A stretch of 64,000 nucleotides of DNA from Pectobacterium carotovorum (GTDB lineage Bacteria; Pseudomonadota; Gammaproteobacteria; Enterobacterales; Enterobacteriaceae): positions 1 to 64,000 of the forward strand of contig NZ_FQWI01000001.1 in the NCBI RefSeq assembly GCF_900129615.1, read 5' to 3'. The notes beneath the pieces were generated by a model. It searched no databases. It saw only the letters and a list, made by a program, of their open reading frames with translations, and was not told the DNA's origin. The position numbers and the translations under genes were made by a program. The first letter of the stretch is position 1, and every line of letters starts with the position of its first letter. Shown piece after piece: positions 43,066 through 54,856 of the stretch.

Positions 43066-43926
43066 TTAGTGGTGCTTGTCTCCACCGCGCAAATAAATTA
43101 CCCAATATGTCAAACCGACCATTACGCCGCCGCCGATGATGTTCCCCAGGGTGACGGGAATCAGATTATCGGTAATAAAGTGGCTAACGGTTAAATGTTC
43201 AAACTGAGACGGCACCATGCCAATGGCATTCCAGAATTCCGGGGCCGCAAAATTTTTGATAACGATGCCCATAGGAATCATGAACATGTTGGCGATACTG
43301 TGCTCAAAGCCGCTGGAAACAAACATGGCGACAGGCAGAATCATGGCAAACATTTTGTCGGTAAGCGTACGGCCGGAATAGCTCATCCACACGGCCAGAC
43401 AAACCAGCAGGTTGGCCAGAATCCCCAGACACAGCGCTTCAACGAACGTGTGTTCAAGTTTGTGTTCAGCTGTTTGCAGGACGTTAAGCCCCCACGCACC
43501 GTTTGCGACCATGTGCTCTCCCGAGAACCAGATAAGCCCAACGAAGAAAAGCGCGCCAATCAGGTTACCGACATAGACATTTGCCCAGTTACAGGCTAGT
43601 TGCTTCCAGGTAATACGTCCACTGGCTTTGGCAATCACGATGAGAACGGTTGAGGTAAACAAGTCCGCACCGCAGACGACAACCAACATGAGGCCAAGGG
43701 AGAAACAGATACCACCGATCAACTTCGCGATGCCGAAAGGAATCGTCGCGGTCCCTGTGGTAGCCGTAATATAAAAGACGAAGGCGATCGAAATAAACAC
43801 ACCCGCAGTGATCGCTAAATAAAACGTCGTACACGGTTGTTTTGTAGCTTTATAGACTCCGGCGTCTTCAGCAACTTTTGCCATGGCGGCCGGGAGTAAT
43901 AGAGTAAAGGGGTTGTCAGCTTTCAC
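43066..43926 (-). CDS. focA: FocA, formate channel
   Basis: This 286-residue pentameric FNT-family channel moves formate in both directions across the inner membrane. It has six transmembrane segments; the conserved FNT region includes GLMLVVVCGADLFTSTVL, NLIGALFFVGLIWFSG, and SSGFEHSIANMFMIPMG with the pore histidine in GFEH. The N-terminal MKADNPF helix gates the pore and interacts with PflB. It is the first gene of focA-pflB. Confidence 0.96.
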   Translation of the reverse strand: MKADNPFTLLLPAAMAKVAEDAGVYKATKQPCTTFYLAITAGVFISIAFVFYITATTGTATIPFGIAKLIGGICFSLGLMLVVVCGADLFTSTVLIVIAKASGRITWKQLACNWANVYVGNLIGALFFVGLIWFSGEHMVANGAWGLNVLQTAEHKLEHTFVEALCLGILANLLVCLAVWMSYSGRTLTDKMFAMILPVAMFVSSGFEHSIANMFMIPMGIVIKNFAAPEFWNAIGMVPSQFEHLTVSHFITDNLIPVTLGNIIGGGVMVGLTYWVIYLRGGDKHH

Positions 43927-44263
43927 ACTAACTCTCTCTTAAAAATTATCAGCGTTGAGATACTAACAAAGCAGTATACGGTAAAATTTGACGTGGATCA
44001 TATTGCAAGAAATTAACAGGTTGGTAAGTAGGGTGGGATACGGTGATTTTATGGTTAATTTATTGAATTTTATAATAAAAAAATATTTTAAATTTTATAA
44101 AAAGAGTTGAATGGTATACGTTAAACCTACCGATTTAGCGTTAATAAAAATCATGTTTTGTAGAATTTCAGTACCACCTTGTCGATGCAATTTAATTAAA
44201 ATTTCACCATTCAATAACAATGTTCTGATTATGCATTACGAATAATAAATATTGCCCTCTGGA
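43927..44263. other. focA upstream region, no gene
   Basis: Beyond the focA start lie about 340 bases of strongly A/T-rich DNA, including long A and T runs around 44070-44100. It probably holds the multiple anaerobic promoters of focA-pflB. Only one FNR-like site (43988-44001) could be picked out. Confidence 0.55.
43988..44001. promoter_or_regulatory. FNR-like site upstream of focA
   Basis: TTGACGTGGATCAT matches the FNR consensus TTGATnnnnATCAA at eight of ten arm positions. It is 62-75 bases before the focA start codon, in line with anaerobic activation of this operon in E. coli. Confidence 0.5.
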
Positions 44264-44296
44264 TAATAAAATAGCCCTTTAAGATAAAGGGCTATT
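44264..44296 (-). terminator. intrinsic terminator of ycaO
   Basis: An 11-bp perfect stem, AATAGCCCTTT (44270-44280) with AAAGGGCTATT (44286-44296), loop AAGAT, is followed on the minus strand by TTTATTAT. It lies 70 bases after the ycaO stop. Confidence 0.78.
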
Positions 44297-44365
44297 GGTC
44301 GGTGGCTATTTGCACTCGAACGCACTCATCGATATAAGACGCGTGCTGACTTCATCATTCTGGCA

Positions 44366-46129
44366 TTATTTTGCTTGCCAATAACGACGTTTCGCCTGTT
44401 GCAGTTTTTCATAGGCTGCCAGCAGCGACTGGTGCGCAGGTAAAGAAGTAAAGGTGTCATCCACGGCAAACAGACCATAGAAGCATGCTTCGCCAGCAAC
44501 CGCAGCGCTAGCGGCATCGACGGTCTCACTGCCGTACATTTTGGTGAAGGCATCGTAATATTCTGCCGGATCGCGCTCAGGCTCTTGTGCCAGTAACAGC
44601 AGGGTCTGTAGGCAACGGTAGTAGTTGCTGCGCTGTGCCGTAAAGACGGAATCGTTGAAATCCTGCGTCCACTCTGTCCAACTTAACGCCTGATCCAGAT
44701 CGCCGCCGGCCAGTGCCAGCATGGCTTTTAGTTCGCCAACGCGCAGAGTAAACCAGCCATTATCTTTGCCGGTGGCAATGCCGAGCAGCTCGCGTACGCG
44801 GGTGAAGTCATCCAGCCCTTCGTCATCCAGCTGCTGCAACAGCGTCAGATAGTCTTCTTTTTCCCATTTGCTGTCAGGCAGCGCCAGCAGCGTGTCACGC
44901 AGATGAGCGCCCATGCTGTTATTGGCTAACAACAGATCGTCGGCAGGGTAGATGTCCGACATTCCCGGCACAATGATGCGGCAGGCATAAACAGCCAGAT
45001 GCTCATAGTCAGCAATGTAGACTTCTTTATCTTCCTGCTTGAAGATCGCCATCAATGTAGCGAATTCTTCTTCCGTCGATCCTTTAAAGCTCCAGTCGGC
45101 AAATTCATAATCCGCTTGCTTCTTGAACATATCCCAAGAGATCAGACCGCTGGAATCGATAAAGTGGGTTTCCAGATTAGCGTGCTCGGCAACTTCTTCA
45201 TCATCGAACGTCGGTGGGGTGAACACGTCCAGATCTTTCAGGCCACGGCCTTGCAGCAGCTCGGTAACGGTACGCTCCAGCGCCACGCCGAAGTCAGGAT
45301 GTGCGCCGAAGGAGGCAAAGCAGGTGCCGTTAGCGGGGTTAAACAGCACCACGCAGATAACCGGATATTTCCCGCCCAGTGAGGCATCGTAAGAGAAAAT
45401 CGGGAAACCTTCTTTTTCCAGCGTTGCAATCGCTTCGACCACGCCCGGGTAGCGGTTCAGCACCTCTTGCGGAATTTCTGGCAGGCTGATGGATTCGGCA
45501 ATGATACGGTTCTTGATGCTGCGCTCAAACACTTCAGACAGCCCCTGAACGCGGGCTTCATTGGCGGTGTTACCTGCGGACATCCCGTTAGAAACGTACA
45601 GGTTACCGATGATGTTCATCGGAATATAGACAGTTTGCTGATCGGACTGACGCGTAAATGGCAGCGCGCAAATGCCTCTGTCGGCATTGCCGGATTGCAG
45701 ATCGATCAGATCGCTGGCGCTCAGTTCCTGCTCAGGATCGTAAAACTGGTGCAGACGGGCATCCAGAATACCTTCCGGTAGCGCATCATCTTCCGGAATA
45801 GGGAACCATTTTTCATTCGGGTAGTGAACGAAATCGCTGTTAGCGATGCTTTTGCCGAGATAGAAGTCAGCAAAGAAATAGTTGGTGGACAGACGCTCGA
45901 AATACTCACCTAACGCAGAGGCCAGTGCCGCTTTCTTACTGGCACCTTTACCGTTAGTGAAGCAAAGCGGGCAATCGCGGTCTCGAATATGGACAGACCA
46001 GACGTTTGGCACCGGGTTCAGCCATGACGCTTCTTCGATGTTAAACCCCAGGTCCTGGAGCTGTTGTTGAAAACGGGCGATGGAATCTTCCAGGGCGGCG
46101 TCTTTGCCTGGGATAAACGTTTGAGTCAT
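44366..46129 (-). CDS. ycaO: YcaO, ATP-dependent YcaO-family protein
   Basis: This 587-residue protein is close to E. coli YcaO along its whole length. It has an N-terminal ATP-using YcaO domain (SKKAALASALGEYFERLSTNYF, GMSAGNTANEARVQGLSEVFERSIKNR, LQGRGLKDLDVFTPPTFDDEE) and a C-terminal helical, TPR-like region (about 400-587). In E. coli YcaO works with RimO in beta-methylthiolation of ribosomal protein S12; no peptide-cyclase partner genes are near. The start at 46129 (MTQTFIPGKDAALEDS) is the conserved one; an upstream in-frame start adds 12 residues. It is divergent from serC. Confidence 0.92.
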   Translation of the reverse strand: MTQTFIPGKDAALEDSIARFQQQLQDLGFNIEEASWLNPVPNVWSVHIRDRDCPLCFTNGKGASKKAALASALGEYFERLSTNYFFADFYLGKSIANSDFVHYPNEKWFPIPEDDALPEGILDARLHQFYDPEQELSASDLIDLQSGNADRGICALPFTRQSDQQTVYIPMNIIGNLYVSNGMSAGNTANEARVQGLSEVFERSIKNRIIAESISLPEIPQEVLNRYPGVVEAIATLEKEGFPIFSYDASLGGKYPVICVVLFNPANGTCFASFGAHPDFGVALERTVTELLQGRGLKDLDVFTPPTFDDEEVAEHANLETHFIDSSGLISWDMFKKQADYEFADWSFKGSTEEEFATLMAIFKQEDKEVYIADYEHLAVYACRIIVPGMSDIYPADDLLLANNSMGAHLRDTLLALPDSKWEKEDYLTLLQQLDDEGLDDFTRVRELLGIATGKDNGWFTLRVGELKAMLALAGGDLDQALSWTEWTQDFNDSVFTAQRSNYYRCLQTLLLLAQEPERDPAEYYDAFTKMYGSETVDAASAAVAGEACFYGLFAVDDTFTSLPAHQSLLAAYEKLQQAKRRYWQAK

Positions 46130-46458
46130 GGTGTTCACTCTTATCGAGATTAGCGGAAGCGGCATGATACGGATTTTTCTGTTCAGACTCTATTTATTCA
46201 TAACAGATCGGCAACAGTGAAAAAGAACAGGCTGCGTAACGTGCCGTTTTGCATAATGAAAGCGCAATAAGCGTTGCAGCCGCGATTGACGAGTGATAAA
46301 ACCGATAGCAGGGTAAAAGTAGTGTGGTTATGGCGGTTGTTCCGTTATAACTACTATCTTGTAACAGCGGTATTTTTATAACCGTCAGGTTTATAAAAAT
46401 GGTATTTGTAACAACGGTGATAAAAAGAGCCGCTATTTTTCAGGTGTGGTGAGGGGAA
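46130..46458. other. ycaO-serC divergent region with leader hairpin
   Basis: This 329-base region carries both promoters. Its notable element is a bulged hairpin before serC: ATTTTTATAACC (46372-46383), loop GTCA, GGTTTATAAAAAT (46388-46400). The stretch 46330-46440 also repeats the motif GTAACAnCGGT. No gene is seen. Confidence 0.5.
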
Positions 46459-47544
46459 ATGACTCAGATTTTTAATTTTAGCGCCGGTCCAGCAATGCTG
46501 CCGGTTGAAGTACTGCGTCGTGCTGAACAGGAATTGTGTAATTGGAATGGCCTGGGTACATCGGTCATGGAAATCAGCCACCGCAGTAAAGAGTTTATGC
46601 AGGTTGCCGCTGAATCCGAACAAGATCTGCGTGATTTGCTGAAAATCCCCTCCAACTACAAAGTGCTTTTTTGCCACGGTGGTGCGCGTGCGCAATTTGC
46701 GGCAGTACCGTTAAATCTTCTGGGCGAACGCTCAACTGCTGACTACATCGACGGTGGATATTGGGCACACAGCGCAATCAATGAAGCAGAAAAATACTGC
46801 ACACCTAACGTGATTGACGTGAAAACGCGCGTAGGCGATCTGCGCGGCATTAAGCCGATGCGTGAATGGAAATTGTCTGATGACGCGGCGTTTGTACATT
46901 ACTGCCCGAATGAAACTATTGACGGTATTGCGATCGAAGAAGAGCCGGACTTTGGCGATAAAATTGTGGTCGCCGACTATTCTTCCAGCATCCTGTCTCG
47001 CCGTATTGACGTTAGCCGTTACGGCGTGATCTATGCTGGCGCACAGAAAAATATCGGCCCGGCCGGTCTGACGCTGGTCATCGTGCGTGAAGATTTGCTG
47101 GGCAAAGCGCGCCGTGAGCTGCCATCGATTCTGGATTATCAGGTTCTGGCGGACAATGACTCCATGTTTAACACGCCGCCAACGTTTGCCTGGTACCTGT
47201 CCGGCATGGTCTTCAAATGGCTGAAAGAGTACGGCGGTCTGGCTGAAATGGAAAAACGTAACCAAGAGAAGGCCGACCTGCTGTATAGCGCGATTGACGG
47301 TAACGATTTCTATCGTAATGACGTCGCGGTAGCGAACCGTTCTCGCATGAATGTGCCGTTCCTGCTGGCGGACTCTGCGCTGGATAAAGTCTTCCTGGAA
47401 GAATCAGTCGCTGCAGGTCTGCACGCGCTGAAAGGCCATCGCGTAGTGGGCGGCATGCGTGCTTCTATCTACAATGCGATGCCGCTGGAAGGCGTGAAAG
47501 CGCTGACAGAATTTATGGCTGACTTCGCGCGTCGCCACGGTTGA
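46459..47544 (+). CDS. serC: SerC, phosphoserine/phosphohydroxythreonine aminotransferase
   Basis: This 361-residue class V aminotransferase, PLP dependent, acts in serine and pyridoxal phosphate synthesis. It has the N-terminal [23 protein letters not shown] in the phosphate-binding region, and the Schiff-base lysine in [17 protein letters not shown]. It is followed by aroA across a terminator-like hairpin, as in other enterobacteria. Confidence 0.97.
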   Translation: MTQIFNFSAGPAMLPVEVLRRAEQELCNWNGLGTSVMEISHRSKEFMQVAAESEQDLRDLLKIPSNYKVLFCHGGARAQFAAVPLNLLGERSTADYIDGGYWAHSAINEAEKYCTPNVIDVKTRVGDLRGIKPMREWKLSDDAAFVHYCPNETIDGIAIEEEPDFGDKIVVADYSSSILSRRIDVSRYGVIYAGAQKNIGPAGLTLVIVREDLLGKARRELPSILDYQVLADNDSMFNTPPTFAWYLSGMVFKWLKEYGGLAEMEKRNQEKADLLYSAIDGNDFYRNDVAVANRSRMNVPFLLADSALDKVFLEESVAAGLHALKGHRVVGGMRASIYNAMPLEGVKALTEFMADFARRHG

Positions 47545-47575
47545 TTAAGACCGCCCCTCGATACATTTTGATCAG

Positions 47576-47597
47576 CCCCGGACTTTCCGGGGTTTTT
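47576..47597 (+). terminator. terminator/attenuator-like hairpin between serC and aroA
   Basis: Stem CCCCGGA (47576-47582) with TCCGGGG (47586-47592), loop CTT, followed by five T. It is likely to reduce read-through into aroA, giving differential expression within the serC-aroA operon. Confidence 0.8.
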
Positions 47598-47625
47598 ATG
47601 TCCACGTTGAAAGAATAGGCTTTAC

Positions 47626-48915
47626 ATGCAGGAATCCCTGACGCTACAACCCATCAAACTGATTAACGGTACCCTTAACCTTCCTGGCTCAAAAAGCGTC
47701 TCTAACCGTGCGCTTTTGCTAGCGGCCTTGGCTGAAGGAAAGACCCGGTTGACTAACCTGTTAGACAGTGACGATGTTCGCCATATGCTTACCGCTCTAA
47801 CGGCGCTGGGCGTGGAGTATCATCTGTCGTCTGACCGGACGGTGTGTGAGATTACGGGTCTGGGTGGGGCGTTTACGGCATCGCAACCGCTGGAACTGTT
47901 TCTAGGGAATGCAGGTACAGCGATGCGCCCACTGGCTGCCGCGTTGTGTCTGACAGATGGCGATATTGTACTGACGGGCGAGCCGCGGATGAAAGAACGC
48001 CCGATCGGGCATCTAGTCGATGCACTGCGTCAGGGCGGAGCGAAGATTGACTATCTGGAGCAGGAAAACTACCCACCGCTTCGTCTGCACGGCGGTTTTC
48101 AGGGCGGTGAAATCAGCGTAGATGGCAGCGTATCAAGCCAGTTCCTGACCGCGCTGTTGATGACTGCGCCTCTGGCTAAGCAGGATACGCAAATCAGCAT
48201 TCAGGGCGATCTGGTTTCCAAACCGTATATCGATATCACGCTGCATATGATGAAAGCGTTTGGTATTGAAGTACGTCATGAAAATTATCAGCGATTCTTC
48301 GTTGCGGGTCGCCAGCAGTATCGTTCACCGGGGGATTATCTGGTGGAGGGCGATGCGTCATCGGCTTCTTACTTCCTGGCCGCAGCGGCGATTAAAGGCG
48401 GTGTGGTGCGTGTGACCGGCGTAGGCCGTAATAGCGTACAAGGCGACATTCGCTTTGCTGATGTGTTGGAAAAAATGGGTGCGACCGTGCGCTGGGGTGA
48501 GGATTATATCGAATGCGAACGTGGTGAACTGCACGCGATCGACATGGATATGAATCACATTCCTGATGCTGCGATGACTATCGCGACGGCGGCGCTTTTC
48601 GCTCAAGGTGGCACCACTACACTGCGTAATATCTACAACTGGCGCGTGAAAGAAACCGATCGTCTGGCGGCAATGGCGATTGAACTGCGTAAAGTTGGTG
48701 CGGAAGTGGAAGAGGGTAATGACTACATTCGCATTACGCCGCCGACCACACTGAAAGCGGCAGAAATCGGCACGTACAACGATCACCGTATGGCGATGTG
48801 TTTCTCGCTGGTCGCGTTATCGGATACGCCAGTTACGATTCTGGATCCGAAATGTACGGCTAAAACCTTTCCTGACTACTTTGAACAACTGGCGCGTCTC
48901 AGCGAGCTGGCTTGA
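47626..48915 (+). CDS. aroA: AroA, EPSP synthase
   Basis: This 429-residue 5-enolpyruvylshikimate-3-phosphate synthase is the sixth shikimate-pathway step and the glyphosate target. Active-site segments are [20 protein letters not shown] (shikimate-3-phosphate loop), [17 protein letters not shown] (PEP site, LGNAGTA, with the G and P of the sensitive class I enzymes) and [21 protein letters not shown] terminator follows. Confidence 0.97.
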   Translation: MQESLTLQPIKLINGTLNLPGSKSVSNRALLLAALAEGKTRLTNLLDSDDVRHMLTALTALGVEYHLSSDRTVCEITGLGGAFTASQPLELFLGNAGTAMRPLAAALCLTDGDIVLTGEPRMKERPIGHLVDALRQGGAKIDYLEQENYPPLRLHGGFQGGEISVDGSVSSQFLTALLMTAPLAKQDTQISIQGDLVSKPYIDITLHMMKAFGIEVRHENYQRFFVAGRQQYRSPGDYLVEGDASSASYFLAAAAIKGGVVRVTGVGRNSVQGDIRFADVLEKMGATVRWGEDYIECERGELHAIDMDMNHIPDAAMTIATAALFAQGGTTTLRNIYNWRVKETDRLAAMAIELRKVGAEVEEGNDYIRITPPTTLKAAEIGTYNDHRMAMCFSLVALSDTPVTILDPKCTAKTFPDYFEQLARLSELA

Positions 48916-48924
48916 TTCCTCTCT

Positions 48925-48948
48925 AAGGCACGGTTTCCGTGCCTTTTT
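48925..48948 (+). terminator. intrinsic terminator of aroA
   Basis: A 9-bp stem, AAGGCACGG (48925-48933) with CCGTGCCTT (48937-48945), loop TTT, running into five T. Confidence 0.88.
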
Positions 48949-49136
48949 CCTTTATCGATTTCCCCGAGTTACGCTCAACTTTTCTTCTGAAATTGCGCAC
49001 CGCGTTCAGAGAATGCCTTATTTTTCCCGCCATTCCGGCATTGGGGTAACCTTTCTCTGTATTGATGCGTATAATGAGGCTCCGTGATGCCATAAAACGG
49101 CATAAGCGGAACTTCCCAGTATTAAAGGAGAGAGAA

Positions 49137-49814
49137 ATGACGGTGATGGCACCGGTAATTACGGTTGACGGACCGAGCGGCGCAGGCAAAGGTACTTTGT
49201 GTAAGGCATTGGCTGAAGCTTTACAATGGAACCTGCTGGACTCGGGGGCTATCTATCGTGTTTTGGCTCTGGCGGCATTGCACCACCATGTGGATATCGG
49301 TTCGGAAGACGCGCTGGTTCCGTTAGCCTCTCATCTTGATGTGCGCTTTGTTGCAGAAGACGGGCAACTGAAAGTCATCCTGGAAGGTGAAGACGTTAGC
49401 CATGAAATTCGTACTGAAGCGGTAGGCAACACGGCGTCTCAGGCCGCAGCTTTCCCTCGCGTTCGTGAGGCATTATTACGTCGGCAGCGCGCATTCCGCG
49501 AGGCTCCGGGGTTGATTGCTGATGGTCGAGACATGGGAACGGTAGTCTTTCCTGATGCGCCAGTGAAGATTTTTTTGGATGCCAGTGCGGAAGAACGTGC
49601 ACAACGTCGCATGCTACAGTTGCAGGGGAAGGGCTTTAATGTTAACTTTGAACGTCTTTTGTCTGAGATAAAAGAACGGGATGAGCGCGATCGCAGCCGC
49701 CCCGTTGCGCCGTTAGTGCCTGCTGCCGATGCGTTGGTGCTGGATTCAACGGAAATGACAATCGATGAAGTGATAGCGCGCGCGTTGGCTTATGCCCGCG
49801 AAATTTTAGCGTAA
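49137..49814 (+). CDS. cmk: Cmk, cytidylate kinase
   Basis: This 225-residue kinase phosphorylates CMP and dCMP. It has P-loop GPSGAGKGT at 11-19, the CMP-binding insert typical of bacterial enzymes, and [15 protein letters not shown]. The start at 49137 ([15 protein letters not shown]) has AAAGGAGAG upstream. An upstream in-frame ATG at 49062 would add 25 unconserved residues. It precedes rpsA, as in most enterobacteria. Confidence 0.95.
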   Translation: MTVMAPVITVDGPSGAGKGTLCKALAEALQWNLLDSGAIYRVLALAALHHHVDIGSEDALVPLASHLDVRFVAEDGQLKVILEGEDVSHEIRTEAVGNTASQAAAFPRVREALLRRQRAFREAPGLIADGRDMGTVVFPDAPVKIFLDASAEERAQRRMLQLQGKGFNVNFERLLSEIKERDERDRSRPVAPLVPAADALVLDSTEMTIDEVIARALAYAREILA

Positions 49815-49912
49815 TCACAGAAAACTGAATTTTTACCTCGCTGTAAGGATGCACAGCGGGGCATGTTAAACAACCCCATCGAGCAGGATGCCAGATGGAC
49901 GTTAAATTGAAA

Positions 49913-49930
49913 CCCTTAAGATTATCAAAC
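49913..49930 (+). promoter_or_regulatory. non-canonical ribosome site of rpsA
   Basis: The bases before the rpsA ATG (cccttaagattatcaaac) contain no GGAG-type Shine-Dalgarno. E. coli rpsA is likewise translated from a structured leader with a poor Shine-Dalgarno and is repressed by free S1. The same mechanism is inferred here. Confidence 0.55.
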
Positions 49931-51604
49931 ATGACTGAATCTTTTGCTCAACTCTTTGAAGAATCCCTGAAAGAAATCGAAACCCGTCCTGGTTCCATCG
50001 TACGTGGTGTTGTTGTTGCTATTGATAAAGATGTCGTACTGGTTGACGCCGGTCTGAAATCTGAATCTGCCATTCCGGTAGAGCAATTCAAGAACGCACA
50101 GGGCGAACTGGAAATTCAGGTTGGTGATGAAGTTGACGTTGCTCTGGACGCTATCGAAGATGGCTTCGGTGAAACGCTGCTTTCTCGCGAAAAAGCTAAA
50201 CGTCATGAAGCATGGCTGACGCTGGAAAAAGCCTACGAAGAAGCTGCAACTGTTACCGGTATTATCAACGGTAAAGTTAAAGGCGGTTTCACTGTTGAGC
50301 TGAACGGCATTCGTGCGTTCCTGCCAGGTTCTCTGGTAGACGTTCGTCCGGTTCGCGATACGCTGCATCTGGAAGGCAAAGAGCTTGAGTTCAAAGTTAT
50401 CAAGCTGGATCAGAAACGCAACAACGTTGTTGTTTCCCGCCGTGCAGTTATCGAATCTGAAAACAGCGCTGAGCGCGATCAACTGCTGGAAAACCTGCAG
50501 GAAGGCATGGAAGTTAAAGGTATCGTTAAGAACCTTACTGACTACGGTGCATTCGTTGATCTGGGCGGCGTTGATGGCCTGCTGCATATCACTGATATGG
50601 CTTGGAAACGTGTTAAACACCCAAGCGAAATCGTCAATGTGGGCGACGAAATCACTGTTAAAGTGCTGAAGTTCGACCGCGAGCGTACTCGTGTGTCTCT
50701 GGGCCTGAAACAGCTGGGCGAAGATCCATGGGTCGCTATCGCTAAGCGTTACCCAGAAAGCACGCGTCTGACTGGCCGCGTGACCAACCTGACTGACTAC
50801 GGCTGCTTCGTTGAAATCGAAGAAGGCGTTGAAGGTCTGGTACACGTTTCTGAAATGGATTGGACCAACAAAAACATCCACCCATCCAAAGTTGTTAACG
50901 TTGGTGATGTAGTGGAAGTTATGGTTCTGGACATCGACGAAGAACGTCGTCGTATCTCTCTGGGCCTGAAACAGTGTAAATCCAACCCATGGCAGCTGTT
51001 CGCAGAAACTCACAACAAGGGCGACCGCGTTGAAGGTAAAATCAAGTCTATCACTGACTTTGGTATCTTCATCGGTCTGGACGGCGGCATCGACGGTCTG
51101 GTGCACCTGTCTGACATCTCCTGGAACGTGGCTGGCGAAGAAGCCGTTCGCGAATTCAAGAAAGGTGATGAAATCGCCGCTGTTGTTCTGCAGGTTGACG
51201 CAGAGCGCGAGCGTATCTCCCTGGGCGTGAAACAACTGGCTGAAGACCCGTTCAATAACTACCTGTCTGTTAACAAGAAAGGTGCTATTGTTACTGGTAA
51301 AGTTACAGCAGTTGACGCCAAAGGTGCTACAGTTGAATTAGCAGACGGTGTTGAAGGCTATCTGCGTGCTTCTGACGCTTCACGTGACCGTGTTGAAGAT
51401 GCAACTCTGGTACTGAGCGTTGGCGACAGCGTTGAAGCGAAATACACCGGTGTTGATCGTAAAAACCGCGTTGTTAGCCTGTCTGTTCGTGCGAAAGACG
51501 AAGCTGACGAGAAAGATGCAATCGCAACTGTTAACAACAAGCCGGAAGAAAACAATTTCTCCAGCGCGATGGCAGAAGCGTTCAAAGCAGCTAAAGGCGA
51601 GTAA
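49931..51604 (+). CDS. rpsA: ribosomal protein S1
   Basis: This 557-residue protein binds mRNA to the 30S subunit and helps translation of structured messages. It has six S1 OB-fold repeats: two degenerate N-terminal ones that bind the ribosome (from about 20 and 105) and four RNA-binding repeats, each opening with a VxGxVxxxTDxGxFVxL-like strand (about 192, 277, 364 and 451). The start at 49931 ([13 protein letters not shown]) matches E. coli; the longer frame from 49895 does not. Confidence 0.98.
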   Translation: MTESFAQLFEESLKEIETRPGSIVRGVVVAIDKDVVLVDAGLKSESAIPVEQFKNAQGELEIQVGDEVDVALDAIEDGFGETLLSREKAKRHEAWLTLEKAYEEAATVTGIINGKVKGGFTVELNGIRAFLPGSLVDVRPVRDTLHLEGKELEFKVIKLDQKRNNVVVSRRAVIESENSAERDQLLENLQEGMEVKGIVKNLTDYGAFVDLGGVDGLLHITDMAWKRVKHPSEIVNVGDEITVKVLKFDRERTRVSLGLKQLGEDPWVAIAKRYPESTRLTGRVTNLTDYGCFVEIEEGVEGLVHVSEMDWTNKNIHPSKVVNVGDVVEVMVLDIDEERRRISLGLKQCKSNPWQLFAETHNKGDRVEGKIKSITDFGIFIGLDGGIDGLVHLSDISWNVAGEEAVREFKKGDEIAAVVLQVDAERERISLGVKQLAEDPFNNYLSVNKKGAIVTGKVTAVDAKGATVELADGVEGYLRASDASRDRVEDATLVLSVGDSVEAKYTGVDRKNRVVSLSVRAKDEADEKDAIATVNNKPEENNFSSAMAEAFKAAKGE

Positions 51605-51693
51605 TCACTACGGTGGAATGAGCAACGTAAGTTGCTCATTCTTGTAACGGTAGTCAGTTATCCTGGTTATTGATAACCGCACTTGGAGGAGCT

Positions 51694-51978
51694 ATGACCA
51701 AGTCTGAACTTATTGAAAGGCTTGCTGGACAGCAATCTCATATCCCAGCCAAAGTGGTTGAGGATGCAGTGAAAGAAATGCTCGAACAAATGGCTTCTAC
51801 GCTAGCCGAAGGCGACCGTATTGAAATCCGTGGGTTTGGCAGTTTTTCACTTCACTACCGTGCACCGCGTGTAGGTCGTAATCCGAAAACGGGTGACAAA
51901 GTTGAGTTGGAAGGTAAGTACGTCCCTCACTTTAAACCGGGCAAGGAACTCCGCGACCGCGCTAATATTTACGGCTAA
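51694..51978 (+). CDS. ihfB: IHF beta subunit
   Basis: This 94-residue DNA-bending protein is the beta half of integration host factor. It has [18 protein letters not shown], the DNA-binding arm [32 protein letters not shown] with the intercalating proline in GRNPKTG, and ends RANIYG. The start at 51694 has GGAGGA upstream. It follows rpsA after 89 bases. Confidence 0.97.
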   Translation: MTKSELIERLAGQQSHIPAKVVEDAVKEMLEQMASTLAEGDRIEIRGFGSFSLHYRAPRVGRNPKTGDKVELEGKYVPHFKPGKELRDRANIYG

Positions 51979-52014
51979 TCGTTAGTCTTAAATACCAGCC
52001 TTATAAAAGCACCC

Positions 52015-52041
52015 ATCTTGGGTGCTTTTTTACATTTATGG
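52015..52041 (+). terminator. intrinsic terminator of ihfB
   Basis: An 11-bp stem, AAAAGCACCCA (52015-52025) with TGGGTGCTTTT (52029-52039), loop TCT, T-rich tail. Confidence 0.88.
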
Positions 52042-52100
52042 TCAGCATCTTCTCCGTACTTCCGTCGATATGACGCGGTTATCTGACAGCATATGGCTAT

Positions 52101-52129
52101 CCCGCGTTATCAACGACTGATAACGCGGG
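52101..52129 (-). terminator. hairpin at the end of the his operon
   Basis: A 12-bp perfect stem, CCCGCGTTATCA (52101-52112) with TGATAACGCGGG (52118-52129), loop ACGAC, lies 9 bases past the hisI stop. No T run follows on the minus strand. Confidence 0.6.
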
Positions 52130-52137
52130 GAACAGGT

Positions 52138-52763
52138 TTACTTATTGTGACGTTCTTTCAGGCGATTGATGATGGTCGCCAGATCTAAATCCTGATCCTG
52201 CAACAGCACCAGCAGGTGGTACATCAAATCTGCGGCTTCGTTGGTCAGCTCTTCGCGGTCATGCACCGTGGCCGCTAATGCCGCTTCCAACCCTTCCTCA
52301 CCGACTTTCTGCGCAATGCGCTTGGTGCCGCTGGCATATAGGCGCGCAGTGTAAGAGCTATCTGGGTCAGCATGCTTACGCTCGGCCAGCAGTTGCTCTA
52401 ACTGATAGAGGAACGTCCAGTCGCTGGCAGCAGGCGAGAAGCAGCTGCTGGTGCCAAGGTGACAGGTTGGTCCGATAGGGTTAACCAGAATCAGCAGGGT
52501 GTCGTTATCGCAGTCCGGCGTGATAGAGACGACATTCAGGAAATGGCCGGAAGATTCGCCTTTCGTCCACAAGCGCTGCTTGGTCCGCGAGAAAAACGTG
52601 ACTTTGCCACTCTCTTCCGTAGCCTGCAACGCGTCCTGATTCATGTAGCCCAGCATCAACACTTCACCGGATACCGCATGTTGCACGACAACCGGCAGCA
52701 TACCGTCCGTTTTTTCCCAATCGAGTTGGTTTCGTTGTTCGTCGTTTAGAAAAATTGCTTCGC

Positions 52764-52770
<7 letters not shown>
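52138..52770 (-). CDS. hisI: HisI (HisIE), phosphoribosyl-AMP cyclohydrolase / phosphoribosyl-ATP pyrophosphatase
   Basis: This 210-residue bifunctional enzyme performs steps 2 and 3 of histidine synthesis. The N-terminal cyclohydrolase (about 1-120) has zinc-site [12 protein letters not shown] and [14 protein letters not shown]. The C-terminal pyrophosphatase (about 122-210) has [10 protein letters not shown] and [17 protein letters not shown]. It overlaps the hisF stop by 7 bases and is the last gene of hisGDCBHAFI. Confidence 0.96.
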
Positions 52771-54265
<1,495 letters not shown>

Positions 54266-54856
54266 CTACATCTCCAGAAAGTTTTTCAGCAGTTGCGCGC
54301 CCGCCGCACCCGAACGCTCAGGGTGGAACTGCACGCCAAAGAAGTTATCTTTTTCCAGCGCAGCGGTGAAGGCTTCGCCGTAGTTGGCTTGGGCAATCGT
54401 GTTTTCGCAGACCGGCATGGCATAGCTGTGAACGAAATAGAAATAGGCACCGTCATCGATATCGCGGAACAAACGATGTCCGGCCTTCGGAATGACCTGA
54501 TTCCAGCCCATATGCGGCAGCGGTAAGCCGTGGTCAACCATCTTTTTCACCGGTGAATCAACAATGCCGAGCGTGGGAATGCCGCCATTTTCGTCGCTGT
54601 TTGTGCCCAGCAACTGCATGCCGAGGCAAATACCGAGAACGGGCTGGGTACAGGCTTTGATCAACGCAATCAGGTCGCGCTCTTCCAGTTGATTCATCGC
54701 AGTCTGTGCGGTGCCAACGCCCGGCAGAAACAGCTTGTCCGCTTGCAGGACAATCTCGGCCTCGCGGCTTACCACGGGCGTATACCCCAACCGCTGCACG
54801 GCGTAGGTCACCGAAGAGAGGTTAGCGCAGCCGGTATCAAGAATGACGACCTTCAT
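54266..54856 (-). CDS. hisH: HisH, imidazole glycerol phosphate synthase glutaminase subunit
   Basis: This 196-residue class I glutamine amidotransferase supplies ammonia to HisF. It has the catalytic Cys in [11 protein letters not shown], and the His and Glu of the triad in [10 protein letters not shown]. The hisB stop overlaps its start by one base, and hisA starts 6 bases after its stop. Confidence 0.96.
   Translation of the reverse strand: MKVVILDTGCANLSSVTYAVQRLGYTPVVSREAEIVLQADKLFLPGVGTAQTAMNQLEERDLIALIKACTQPVLGICLGMQLLGTNSDENGGIPTLGIVDSPVKKMVDHGLPLPHMGWNQVIPKAGHRLFRDIDDGAYFYFVHSYAMPVCENTIAQANYGEAFTAALEKDNFFGVQFHPERSGAAGAQLLKNFLEM

Noticed and set aside
49925-51235. Long minus-strand open frame (436 codons) opposite rpsA
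   Set aside because: It is antisense to rpsA, whose strongly biased codons keep the opposite strand open; composition is Asn/Phe/Gln-rich and unlike a real protein.
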